From the NCBI RefSeq assembly GCF_030867095.1, contig NC_081827.1, positions 28,474,501 through 28,538,500 of the forward strand: a stretch of DNA of 64,000 nt, written 5' to 3'. The notes beneath the pieces were generated by a model, which saw nothing but the letters and a program-made list of their open reading frames with translations, searched no databases and had not been told where the DNA came from. Source of the DNA: Alligator mississippiensis. Taxonomy: Eukaryota > Chordata > Crocodylia > Alligatoridae. Within the stretch, counting starts at the first letter, position 1; each line of letters begins with the position of its first letter. Shown in pieces: positions 12,901 to 20,450 of the stretch. The translations under genes and the position numbers were made by a program.

Positions 12901-15900
12901 GAGCTGTGGGGATATTGGACAACCCTGATTTAATGCAATCTGTTGATCTTCAAAATTGGGAAATAAACCTAGGTGTCTTCTCTGCTATAGCTTTTTAAAT
13001 GTTGCAATAAGAGGTCTGTGGCAGCTATTGTAATTGATGAGTGAAGCTGGCATCCTGTCACAGGAGCGACTTTACATTATAAATGTAATATGCTTCTGCC
13101 TGTCAACTTCCATTTTACTGCATAAGGCTGAGATGTCTATTTTCCTAGCTGTTGTCAGCTTTTGAATCTGACAACAGAATCAACTGGTTGTGTTTTTTAT
13201 TTTATTTTTTTTTAATAACGGGAAGAGGAACGTGTTTAAATGGGGAAGAACTACACTGTAATATATTGACTTTGTTTAGTTTTGTTCACCTTTATCTACT
13301 TTATCTCATTAGCCTAGTTGTTGCTGAATTTGTCTTCCTTCAGTGAATTAGCTCTCCTCTGCTATCCTGCACATTTCCTCAACAGTGTTTACCTGACAGC
13401 ATATTTATCAAGAGCATTTACAACCAGAAGGTAGCAAACAGAGTCTAACGTGGATAGAAAACTGACAGGATTGTTGGGCTCAAAGAGTAGTAATCAGTGG
13501 TTTTGTCTACCTGATAGTAGCTGGTATCAAGTAGAGTGCCTGAGGGGTCAGTTCAGAGCCAGTTTAGTCTAATATCTTCATCAACAACCTGGAAGATTGG
13601 ATGGAGTGCTCCCTCAGCAAAGTTTGCAGATGACACAAAGATGGGTGGGGACCGGAGGGTAGAGCTAGGATTCAGTGACCAAGAAAATCGGAGGATTGAA
13701 CCAAACAATGTCATGAGGTTCAACAAGGACAAGTGCAAAGTCCTGCACTTCGGACGGAACAGTCCCATGCACCAGTACAGGCTGGGGGCTGACTGGCTGG
13801 GCAGCAGCTCTGCAGAAAAGGATCTGTGGGTTACAGTGGGCATAAGCTGAATATGAACCAACAGTGTGCCCTTGTTGTGAAGAAGGCTAACGGGATACTG
13901 GGCTGCATTGGTAGGAGTGTTGCCAGCAGATCAAGGGAAGTGATTATTCCCCTCTATTCAGCACTGTTGAGGCCACATCTGGAGTACTGTATCCAGGTCT
14001 GGGCCCCCCCACTACAGAAAGGATTTGGGCAAATTAGTGTCCAGTAGAGGGCAATGACAATATTGAGTGGACTGGGTCAAATGACTTCTGAGGAGAGGCT
14101 GAGAGACACGGGCTTATTTTAGTCTAGAAAGAAGACTGAGAGAGGATTTAATAGTTTTAATTCATTACTTAAAGGATGGAGCTAGACTGTTCTTAGTGTT
14201 GGCAGATGACAGAACAAGGAGCGATGGTCTCAAGTTGCAGCAAGGAAAGTCTAGGTTAGGTATTAGGAAGAATTTTCTGACTAGGAGGGTAGTAAAACAC
14301 TGGAACAGGTTACCCAGAGATGTGGTGCAATCTCCATCTTTAGAGGTTTTTAAGACCTGGCTAGACAAAGCCCTGGCTGCGATGATCTAGTTGGGGATGA
14401 TCCTGCTTTGAGCAAGGGGTTGAACTAAATGACCTTCTGAGGTCCCTTCAACCCTAATTTTCTATGATTCTGTGAGTTCAAAGAAACTTTAGATTGTTAG
14501 GACTGCTTCTCTTGAAAAACATTTGAAGAGCTTCACTGTGCATGTTATGATAAAACCTTTTAACTGGCTTTATCAATGACCATTAGGGGTGTGCGAAGCT
14601 TCAGTCACTGATTGGATTTAGCTCAATTCAGTGGCCGAATCCCGGAATTGAATTGAGACCCTTTAATCTGTCTGAATCAAATCGGAACCCTCAGAATCAA
14701 TTTGGAGAGATTTGATGATTCGGACATAGACACAGCTTTAAATGTTTTTTATACATACCTCAAGGTACTTGTGAACGCTGAGATGCTTGGGCAGATGTAG
14801 CATACCACAGGTCGGGGGGGTCCCCAGTGCGCTCAGTGGCAGACTCAGAAGTGGACCAGAAGCACTTCCGGTAAACTTCTGGGGCCATTGCAGAGCATGT
14901 GGGGGACCCTGCCCCCTGGCTTGGTGACTGGGCCTCCTGTGTCTGGGGGGAGCACCTGGGATCCCCCTGTGCCCGATTGCTGAGTAGGGGAGGTGCAGGG
15001 GGAGGAGGGTCCCCATGCACGCAGCAGCAGACCCAGAAGTGGTATGGACATACTTCCGGTCCACTTCCGGGTCTGCCGCCAAGCACACAGGAGGCCCCCG
15101 TGCTCCTGTGGGACACTCCATCCGCCCTACCATCTCAGCAATCACAAGCCATGCCTCGTACCTCGAGGTGTGTAGAAAAAACATTTTAAGCTGTCTGTGG
15201 CCAAATCGTTGATTCTCTGAATCGGTATTGAATCTTCAGGTTCAGCCGAATCGGATCAGGACAACGACCCAAATCAACAAATTGAATCACTGTCCCCTGA
15301 TTCAGGCCGAATCTGAATCAAATACAGCCCGTTTCGCATACCCCTACTGACCATAATAACAAGTGGGAGAACAAGGATAGTAGGAAGCATGTTCAAGCTT
15401 ACAGAATATTCTTAATTTAACAGGACATTATAAATAGCAGTAACCAGTAACAAAGATTCAAGTTAATGAGGTAAGAATCAGCCAAGCAAGTGGAAGGTAA
15501 TATCCTAGGTGGGGAGAACAAATTGACATACATATACACCAGCACTTGAAAATGGTAAAAAAAAATAGAAACTTCTTGGAGATACAGGACAAAAAATGAT
15601 ATGTGAACTTGCAACAGAAAAAACCCCCATCTTGGAGCTACATTTACAAGTTCATGTAAATGGGCCCAAGTGAGACAGCTGAGAATATTGACAGTTCTGG
15701 GCCCTTCAGTATAAGGTTTACTTCATTTATCTAACAAAACAATTAGCAGCCTGAAAGGATTTCAGGGAAAAATTAAAACTAATTTGATGCTTTGTTGTCT
15801 CATGTTGGTTGCTGATCATTTGAACAAGTTTTGTTTTTCTTTATCAACCTTGTCCATTAAATAATGCTTTGCTTGTGACCGATATTCTCATTAGTGGTAT

Positions 15901-18627
15901 TGCTATAACTTGTATGTTTCTTTTGCCTCCCATCCTTAGGAAAGAGTCATAAACCATGCAGCTGGCAGCCATGGGGTGTCAGGAATATTCATGAAATATG
16001 ACATCAGTTCGCTTATGGTGACAGTGACAGAAGAACATATGCCCTTTTGGCAGTTCTTAGTGAGACTCTGTGGTATTATTGGAGGAATTTTCTCAACTAC
16101 AGGTAGTGCACCATGTGTTCTCTTTTACAGCCTTACCAAATGGGTAGGATGTCATGATTAAAAGCCAAGATTCCATTAACCATCCAGGTTACACTTCTTA
16201 AGAGTTTGTGTAAATGAGCTGTTAGATAGCCATGAATGTTAGAGAGCCTAGCAAGTAGTCTGTTAGATTTCTATTCAATTTTTAATCACAAAGTAATATG
16301 TAAAGAACTTCTAAGGGCACTTAGGGTGGATGTGCCATTGTTTTTGTTGATACTTAAAAACTGTATCTGCTTTTTCCTGGAAGTACTTGGATATACAGTG
16401 ATATATATCTATCTAATTCCTGCATTTGGGGCCTAGTTCTGTTAGCCAGTCCCAAAGCAGGGGTGGGGTGTTTTTTTTTTTAATAGAAAAAATATAACTA
16501 ACCATCATCCAGTTTACATGGGTCACTAATACAGTAAAATATCTGTTATCCAGCATGAGTAGGGAATGGGGGGTGCCAGTTATCTGAGAGTATACCTGGC
16601 AAGGAAGACAGTGCCATATTTGTAGTGCAAATTTTCAAAGAATTTGTTTACCATACATTACAGTATAACATACTGTATAAAGAATAAAGTAGTATACAGG
16701 TACTCGCCAATTAAGTAGTAGTAAAGCAGCAGTGAAGAGAAATCCTGAGGCAGTGATGTACAGTATAGTACACTAAAGTTGTATGTAGTGCACTATTGGC
16801 AGTGCATAGCGTACACCTAGATCACTTAAAAGTACAGTACACTTAACACTGCAGTGTGCATCCTGCTGCTGAAAATGGCACAGCAGACAGCAAAGCAGCA
16901 CAGCGCCGTGTGCATCCTGCCACTGAAATTCTGGTTAATAAAGTATTCTGATTAGGTAAATACTGGATAATAAAGATTTTACTGTAGTGTCTCGAGTGGT
17001 CTCTGATCACCAATTGTCTTTGAGCTTGTAACCTGTCATCCTTGCAAAAGGGCCATGCTAATCTTTTTTTTTGTCTTACTCTGGTTTTTGCTGCCACAGG
17101 TTGTAACCAAGGCTGATATTCTTGGTCTGTCTTTTTTTTCCATTCCCACAGTGGTACTGAAAACATCCTTTCTATGACTTTGTTCCCAGAAAGTTACTAA
17201 GTCTTTTCCTACTTTGCTTGAGTAACCATTCTAGATTTTCCAGCCACCACCAAGCCCAATAAAATGTTTACAAATTCCATTAGTCTCCAAGGAAAAAATA
17301 ATATATTGGTGCTTCTATAGAAATAGAAAAGTGTGAAAATGTATGCGCCTGGAACAGTTCCATAGAAAACCTCTGTAGCTTGAAACTGCTAATTGGTTCT
17401 GTGTTGCTTCCTGGGACAAAGTTGCTTTTTAACTCTGATTACCAGTGCCCTGGATGGGATTTGCAATTTAAGAACTTATTTTGTTCAGTGTCTTCCTTGT
17501 TATAAATCGTAGACAGGTCTTAGTTTCAAGCACTGACTTATTCAGTGCATAATGCAAGCGTGTAGCACATGCCTGTTGCCAGGGGACACTTTGTAGAATA
17601 CAGTACAATTATACTTCTTTTGGTTTAAAAACTAAGCTAGCAAAAAAGCTGTCAGGTCCTTGGTGGAAAACAGTCTTCCTTTATGGATGGATTTTTTTAT
17701 TTTATTTTATTTTTTGGTCTAAAATAATAGTTTGTCAATCAAGAATCAATTTTTTTTGTTTCTCACCCCTGACTCAGCCAGTGAATAAATGCAAATCTTT
17801 GTTGATTAATTCATGCTTTCTTAAGTCGAAATTAAACTGGTGGGGAGAGTTTGCTCTGATATATGTAAGAACTAAAATGTTTTTCATTACAACTTAGAAG
17901 TCTCTAAGGAAATCAGCAAAAGTATAAACATATATTTTTTCTGTTCATACACTGTGGTCTATTGTCCTGAAATAGTGTTTTGTTGTTGTCATTTCAAAAG
18001 CTTTTAGTGCAGAGTTCTTCTCTCATCCCTTGTAAAAACTCAAACCCTGTCTGATATTACAGGCATTTTACATGGCATTGGAAGATTCATAGTGGAAATC
18101 ATCTGCTGTCGTTTCAGACTGGGCTCATATAAATCTATATCGGTAAGAGTACGTTTTGTGATAAATTTAAAGAAACGGTATAAACATTTTTAAGTACAGT
18201 ACAAGGTTTGTTTAAAAAAACAGCTCTTATGTGAGCAAACAATGATAGCACCCAATACTTCTCTTGTGTAAGATGTTCAAACAGAATCCTCTTCAACAGA
18301 AGCATGACAAGAAGCTTTTAAAAACAGTTTGATCGTGTGTGTGTGTGGGGGGGGGGGAGGGGGGTTGTTTTTGGTTTTTTTTTATATATATTTTTTTTTT
18401 AAGCTAGGCTGTTATAGTTGGATGGTTTATACTTTGCTAGAAAGGAGAAATCACAAGAACACAGAAAAGCCAAAAATGGGATTGTACATTCAAACCAAAA
18501 CCATGCAATGCATGCAATTTTTGGACAGGCAACTAATAAGTTTTTATTTCTATCCAATTAGGTCCCACTTCCTGATGGCCACATAAACAACCACTTACCT
18601 CTAACTACAGACAATGGTACGCATTAG
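215..18627 (+). CDS. ERGIC2: ERGIC2, C-terminal 266 codons in nine exons (5' part outside window)
   Basis: Nine exons splice into one open frame of 801 nt: 215-255, 1329-1430, 3729-3824, 4891-4946, 7473-7571, 8844-8941, 15940-16102, 18063-18142 and 18562-18627. All internal junctions are AG/GT and phases match throughout. The product matches the C-terminal 70% of ERGIC2 (human protein about 377 aa). ERGIC2 is the vertebrate Erv41 homologue, a two-span membrane protein that pairs with ERGIC3/Erv46 and cycles between ER, ERGIC and Golgi as a cargo receptor. Visible here are most of the lumenal domain, the second membrane segment (around [16 protein letters not shown]) and a short cytosolic tail ending in TH. 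The N-terminal tail, first membrane span and promoter lie upstream of base 1. No frameshift or internal stop is seen, so the gene looks functional. Identification comes from recognising the protein; it is near certain. Confidence 0.95.
256..1328 (+). other. ERGIC2 intron, no recognised element
   Basis: AT-rich intronic sequence with a C13 run at 292-304. I see no repeat I can name, no exon-like frame and no RNA gene. Confidence 0.6.
1329..1430 (+). CDS. ERGIC2: ERGIC2 exon ([17 protein letters not shown] region)
   Basis: Acceptor tttag before 1329, donor gtgaga at 1431. The 102 nt encode a predicted amphipathic helical segment of the lumenal domain ([20 protein letters not shown]), closely like the mammalian protein. 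The last two bases (AG) complete an Arg codon with the next exon. Confidence 0.95.
1745..3425 (-). mobile_element. CR1 LINE, 3' portion, antisense to ERGIC2 (decayed)
   Basis: On the minus strand 3234-2866 keeps a reverse-transcriptase stretch of CR1 type ([58 protein letters not shown]). This is followed by broken frames down to 2441 ([22 protein letters not shown]) and 2047 ([19 protein letters not shown]). The reading frame breaks at about 2870 inside the first catalytic block, so no active enzyme is possible. The 3' UTR ends near 1745. The element is 5'-truncated and inserted in reverse in an intron. Confidence 0.92.
3729..3824 (+). CDS. ERGIC2: ERGIC2 exon ([19 protein letters not shown])
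   Basis: Acceptor aacag before 3729, donor gtatgt at 3825. The 96 nt carry the conserved [19 protein letters not shown] stretch of the COPII-coated ERV lumenal domain, the family's most recognisable block. The preceding residues (EDNSLQPPD) form a variable linker. Confidence 0.96.
3825..4890 (+). other. ERGIC2 intron, nothing recognised
   Basis: AT-rich sequence without an identifiable repeat or exon. Short open frames on both strands near 4337-4681 have no family resemblance. Confidence 0.55.
4891..4946 (+). CDS. ERGIC2: ERGIC2 exon ([17 protein letters not shown])
   Basis: A CT-rich tract ending ctttag precedes 4891; the donor is gtaaga at 4947. The 56 nt encode [18 protein letters not shown] and one base of the next codon. 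The reading phase fits both neighbours. Confidence 0.93.
5335..6036 (+). mobile_element. CR1 LINE fragment, left half (split by a solo LTR)
   Basis: The copy begins abruptly inside the reverse transcriptase ([14 protein letters not shown]), passes FADDT-like sequence near 5407 and keeps [11 protein letters not shown] and [11 protein letters not shown] in shifting frames. It has several stops and small indels. It is interrupted at 6036 and resumes at 7064. It closely resembles the copy at 13529-14475, which has a similar 5' truncation. Confidence 0.9.
6037..7063 (+). mobile_element. solo LTR of an endogenous retrovirus, inserted in a CR1
   Basis: The element starts TGTAGCAG and ends CCAACA (TG...CA), is flanked on both sides by ACAA (6033-6036 and 7064-7067), and cleanly interrupts the CR1 consensus shared with the uninterrupted copy near 14210. 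It has a TATA-like ATAAAA at 6751 and AATAAA at 7016-7021, 42 bp before its end, as expected for an LTR. A TG microsatellite lies inside. No internal viral genes flank it, so it is a solo LTR left by recombination. The 4-bp duplication fits gammaretrovirus-like (class I) elements, but the class is inferred. Confidence 0.8.
6935..6965 (+). repeat. (TG)n microsatellite within the LTR
   Basis: About 15 TG units followed by a G8 run, lying 50 bp before the LTR polyadenylation signal. Confidence 0.95.
7064..7316 (+). mobile_element. CR1 LINE fragment, right half
   Basis: Continues the copy begun at 5335 after the LTR insertion. It holds the CR1 3' UTR (GGAAGAATTTTCTGACTAGG, then GATGGCCCCCTGAGGTCC) and ends near TGTGATTCTAG, a remnant of the CR1 3' terminal octamers. 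Confidence 0.9.
7473..7571 (+). CDS. ERGIC2: ERGIC2 exon ([18 protein letters not shown])
   Basis: Acceptor tttcag before 7473, donor gtaagt at 7572. The 99 nt carry [19 protein letters not shown] and [11 protein letters not shown], both typical of the Erv41/ERGIC family's lumenal beta-sandwich. Confidence 0.96.
7572..8843 (+). other. ERGIC2 intron, nothing recognised
   Basis: Unique-looking AT-rich intron with a T11 run near 7771. No transposon end, target duplication or coding potential is evident. Confidence 0.5.
8844..8941 (+). CDS. ERGIC2: ERGIC2 exon ([18 protein letters not shown])
   Basis: Acceptor ttcag before 8844, donor gtaagt at 8942. The 98 nt encode [20 protein letters not shown] and HQFSVTER, ending exactly at a codon boundary (phase 0). 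The following intron is the largest visible in this gene, about 7.0 kb, and is filled with transposons. Confidence 0.96.
9157..9297 (+). mobile_element. short CR1 3'-end fragment
   Basis: Carries the CR1 3' UTR signature seen in crocodilians: a GGCTGGACTCGATCTCACGA block followed by GGTCCCTTCCAGCCC and ending TCTATGAAA. Only the last 140 bp remain. This block supports a crocodilian host. Confidence 0.8.
10135..10380. mobile_element. probable short DNA-transposon (MITE) fragment
   Basis: Begins GTGCGTCTACACGAGATG, a start type common in short DNA elements of turtles and crocodilians, and contains a small inverted pair around AGCTACAGCTA. I could not find a convincing target duplication or opposite end. 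Confidence 0.35.
11105..12190. mobile_element. hAT-type non-autonomous element with long inverted-repeat core (copy 1)
   Basis: The element proper is 11113-12182. It starts TAGGCCTGTGTGAAG and ends (complement) TAGGGCTGCGCAAAG, flanked by 8-bp duplications ATGCCCAG (11105-11112) and ATGCTCAG (12183-12190), 7 of 8 identical. The outer 120-180 bp on each side are rich in GATTCGATTCGG-like motifs. Inside, a GC-rich core folds back: the arm at about 11259-11405 pairs with about 11838-11978, both carrying AGCTGGTAAGTCTGTTGTGG. No transposase remains. An 8-bp duplication and TAGGG-type ends indicate the hAT superfamily. Long open frames here on both strands (up to 251 codons) come from GC richness, not from genes. 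Confidence 0.8.
12620..12935. mobile_element. hAT MITE with 8-bp target duplication
   Basis: Element 12628-12927 (300 bp) starts CAAGGCTGTCCAGC and ends with the inverse TTGGACAACCCTG. It is flanked by ACTTAATG and ATTTAATG (7 of 8 match). The interior is GC-rich, around 'ccacatgtagcctgcaagg'. It belongs to the same broad type as the element at 60148-60652. Confidence 0.8.
13529..14475 (+). mobile_element. CR1 LINE, 5'-truncated, uninterrupted copy
   Basis: Starts within the reverse transcriptase, keeps [19 protein letters not shown] and [12 protein letters not shown] in broken frames, passes the 3' UTR block CTAGGAGGGTAGTAAAACAC and ends TCTATGATTCTGTGA, the CR1 octamer tail. It is the reference that shows where the LTR interrupted the copy at 5335-7316. 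Confidence 0.92.
14576..15354. mobile_element. hAT-type element with a different inverted-repeat core (copy 2)
   Basis: Element 14584-15346 (763 bp) starts TAGGGGTGTGCGAAGC and ends (complement) TAGGGGTATGCGAAAC, with target duplications ATGACCAT (14576-14583) and CTGACCAT (15347-15354), 7 of 8 identical. Its ends match copy 1 in inverted orientation (its left end resembles the right end of 11113-12182). The core is unrelated to copy 1: arms 14731-14768 and 15158-15196 pair (AAATGTTTTTTATACA). Inside them lies a repeated GC-rich module around 14819-14885 and 15010-15080 with a hairpin of GAAGTGG and CCACTTC. No transposase is present. Confidence 0.82.
15940..16102 (+). CDS. ERGIC2: ERGIC2 exon ([15 protein letters not shown], start of membrane segment 2)
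   Basis: Acceptor cttag before 15940, donor gtagtg at 16103. The 163 nt encode the end of the lumenal domain ([29 protein letters not shown]) and the first half of the C-terminal membrane segment ([15 protein letters not shown]). It ends one base into a Gly codon. Confidence 0.96.
16530..16986. mobile_element. Tigger/pogo-like MITE with TA target duplication
   Basis: Element 16532-16984 (453 bp) starts CAGTAAAATATCTGTTATCC and ends with the inverse GGATAATAAAGATTTTACTG, each flanked by TA. This is the signature of pogo/Tigger members of the Tc1/mariner group. Inside, a GTGTGCATCCTGC module occurs twice about 56 bp apart near 16853 and 16909. No transposase frame remains. Confidence 0.8.
16987..18062 (+). 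other. ERGIC2 intron, nothing recognised
   Basis: AT-rich intron after the Tigger-like MITE. A T/A-rich low-complexity patch lies at about 17690-17755. No other structure is seen. Confidence 0.5.
18063..18142 (+). CDS. ERGIC2: ERGIC2 exon (end of membrane segment 2)
   Basis: Acceptor ttacag before 18063, donor gtaaga at 18143. The 80 nt encode [20 protein letters not shown] and start the cytosolic tail. The hydrophobic run is followed by Arg residues, as expected on the cytosolic side. Confidence 0.94.
18336..18400 (+). repeat. low-complexity TG/G/T tract
   Basis: A GTGTGTGTG stretch runs into G11AGGGGGG and then poly-T/TA, inside the last visible ERGIC2 intron. The G tracts could form a quadruplex. 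Confidence 0.8.
18562..18627 (+). CDS. ERGIC2: ERGIC2 terminal coding exon and stop
   Basis: Acceptor attag before 18562. The frame encodes [21 protein letters not shown] and a TAG stop at 18625-18627. The tail keeps the family's DGH-x-NNHLPL core and terminal TH. The residues just before TH differ from the mammalian protein as I recall it, which is common for this tail. Confidence 0.93.
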   Translation, partial: VPLPDGHINNHLPLTTDNGTH

Positions 18628-20221
18628 TAACTCCTTGAGGAAACCTTTTTCTTTCTGCCTGATACAGAAGACACTTTTTTATAATAAAACATTGTGCAAT
18701 ATGTTGAGACAGTGCTGATGGACAGCAAAAATCAAGCCTTTTAAAAAAAAACAAACAAACAAAATCTGTGTAATTTGTCTCTCTCTTTTAAGTGCACATG
18801 GAGTCAAGTGAAGCCAAAATGTACCATGAGGTCAACATCTTGATATAGCAGGCACGTTACTGGAGAACGACCGTGTCCAGAGTGAACCTAAAGTCCATGC
18901 CTATGAAGTCAAACTCCTGTAAAAACTAATTTATATGCAGCAGTTTGGCAGCAATAGTCGTACTTCATGAAGCCAGGTTTGCTGCCAGGTTTACGGAAAT
19001 GGGATGCAAGCCCTTCTTTTAACCAGAAGATGTGGGAGCTTAGTTATTCTGCTGACAGGTTTTTGGGAGGAGGGCTATAAGAAACCCTGAACTAGAGAAA
19101 GGAAGGGAAAGCTTGATGAGGTGAGATGGAGCTTGAGCCATAGCCCTCACAGCTGCCACTACCATTCTCTAATACCACCATTACCTACAGGAAGGAAAAG
19201 GACACAGAGCAAGCAAGGCACATTTCTCTGTATTTCTACCCACAACCACTTTGTCAACAATCAGATCATGTTGATTCCAGGAGTTCCTGGAGCCTGACAA
19301 GAATTGGGTCCTATATCTTTGCGTTAGAGCTGAGGAGCCAGGAACAATATGTCTTCAAAAGGTTTTTTGAGCGAGTCATTACTTGTTTGCTTATCCCAGT
19401 GCAAAACTCAGCCAGCAAGTGTGAGAAACCACCTCTCTGCTCCAGCTCAATACAGAAATGTCTTCTATTTCTAAAGAACAGACACATCTGTCTGCTACGT
19501 GACAAATAAAAAATGGAGATCAGAGGACAGAGAAGAGATTGGAGGAACAAATAGCTAAGAACAGCAAGGCAGCTTCTTGCTAAATTCCACAGGAAGCACA
19601 GATTTTTGGCAAGTCAATAAGTTGACTGGCCCATCCGGGGAACTGGAGACAATCTCCAAGAAACAGGTGACTGCGCTGAATCAATTGTTTCTCTGCAGAT
19701 AAATGGTGGGGAAAGATGTTGAGCCATGAAAGCTTTTTAAGTTCTACACTATGGGCATAAAGCTGTAATATGCAAATGGGAGTGGATAGTGGTAATGCGG
19801 TAGTCTTAATAAGATGAAGGCAACTATACTGTAGCTGAACTACTGACAGAAATCTATAGTTACACACAGCTACTCTACCCAGATGAAAGACTGACAAAAG
19901 TTCCTTTCCTTTCGTAGGAGCTAATTCTAATCTTGGGCCCTCAATGCTTTGCAATGGTTATTACAACATGGAGGACTGAGTATAGAAAAAGAATACCCCT
20001 ACTGTTGATTGTTTTCAGATTTTACTTACTTTTATTGACACATTCCATAAAGTGCTGGAATTTGTCACAAGCCCAGTATAAATATTAAACTGATTTGCCC
20101 TGTCCTGATTGTAAGCCTAAAAACAATCTTAACATGAACATTATGTGAGTGTTGAAGTGGGAAAGGGAGAAAACTATACTTTATTTTGGCTACTGTAGCG
20201 GACCAAATTCAAGGAAATAGT
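18628..20221. other. ERGIC2 3' UTR and downstream intergenic DNA
   Basis: Begins with the 3' UTR; its end is unknown. The rest is unique-looking sequence. Open frames at 19311-19954 on the minus strand lack any family resemblance. No repeat was named. Confidence 0.5.
18683..18688 (+). promoter_or_regulatory. candidate ERGIC2 polyadenylation signal (AATAAA)
   Basis: AATAAA lies 56 nt after the ERGIC2 stop and is followed by a moderately T/G-rich stretch. A 3' UTR this short would be unusual, so a distal signal (for example the AATAAA near 21245) may be the main one. Only transcript 3' ends could settle it. Confidence 0.35.
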
Positions 20222-20450
20222 CATTTGAGGTGGGAAGCAAGTTTGACCTGGATTAAAACTGATTTCGATAGGAAACAGGCTCTTGTCTTCAATGCCCACA
20301 TTGAATGGCTTTGTGTGCTACACATCCTTGTGCTGCATGTGTACTGCTTTTGAAAGAATCAGTGCATTCACACGAGTCTTATCCTATGGCACTTGTGCGC
20401 TCTGTTTTGTAGTGCTCAGCATTGCTGCTAGGAGCGGGGCTTTTAGGGTG
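20222..20450 (+). repeat. diverged direct repeat, copy 1
   Basis: Shares an ordered series of blocks with 22562-22821: CATTTGAGG, AAGTTTGAC, AAACAGGCTCTTGTCT and TAGTGCTCAGCATTGCTGCT. It is either an old unnamed transposon or a local duplication. Confidence 0.6.

Noticed and set aside
14738-15189. 148-, 118- and 96-codon open frames
   Set aside because: They fall in the palindromic core of the second hAT element; composition effect, no family resemblance.
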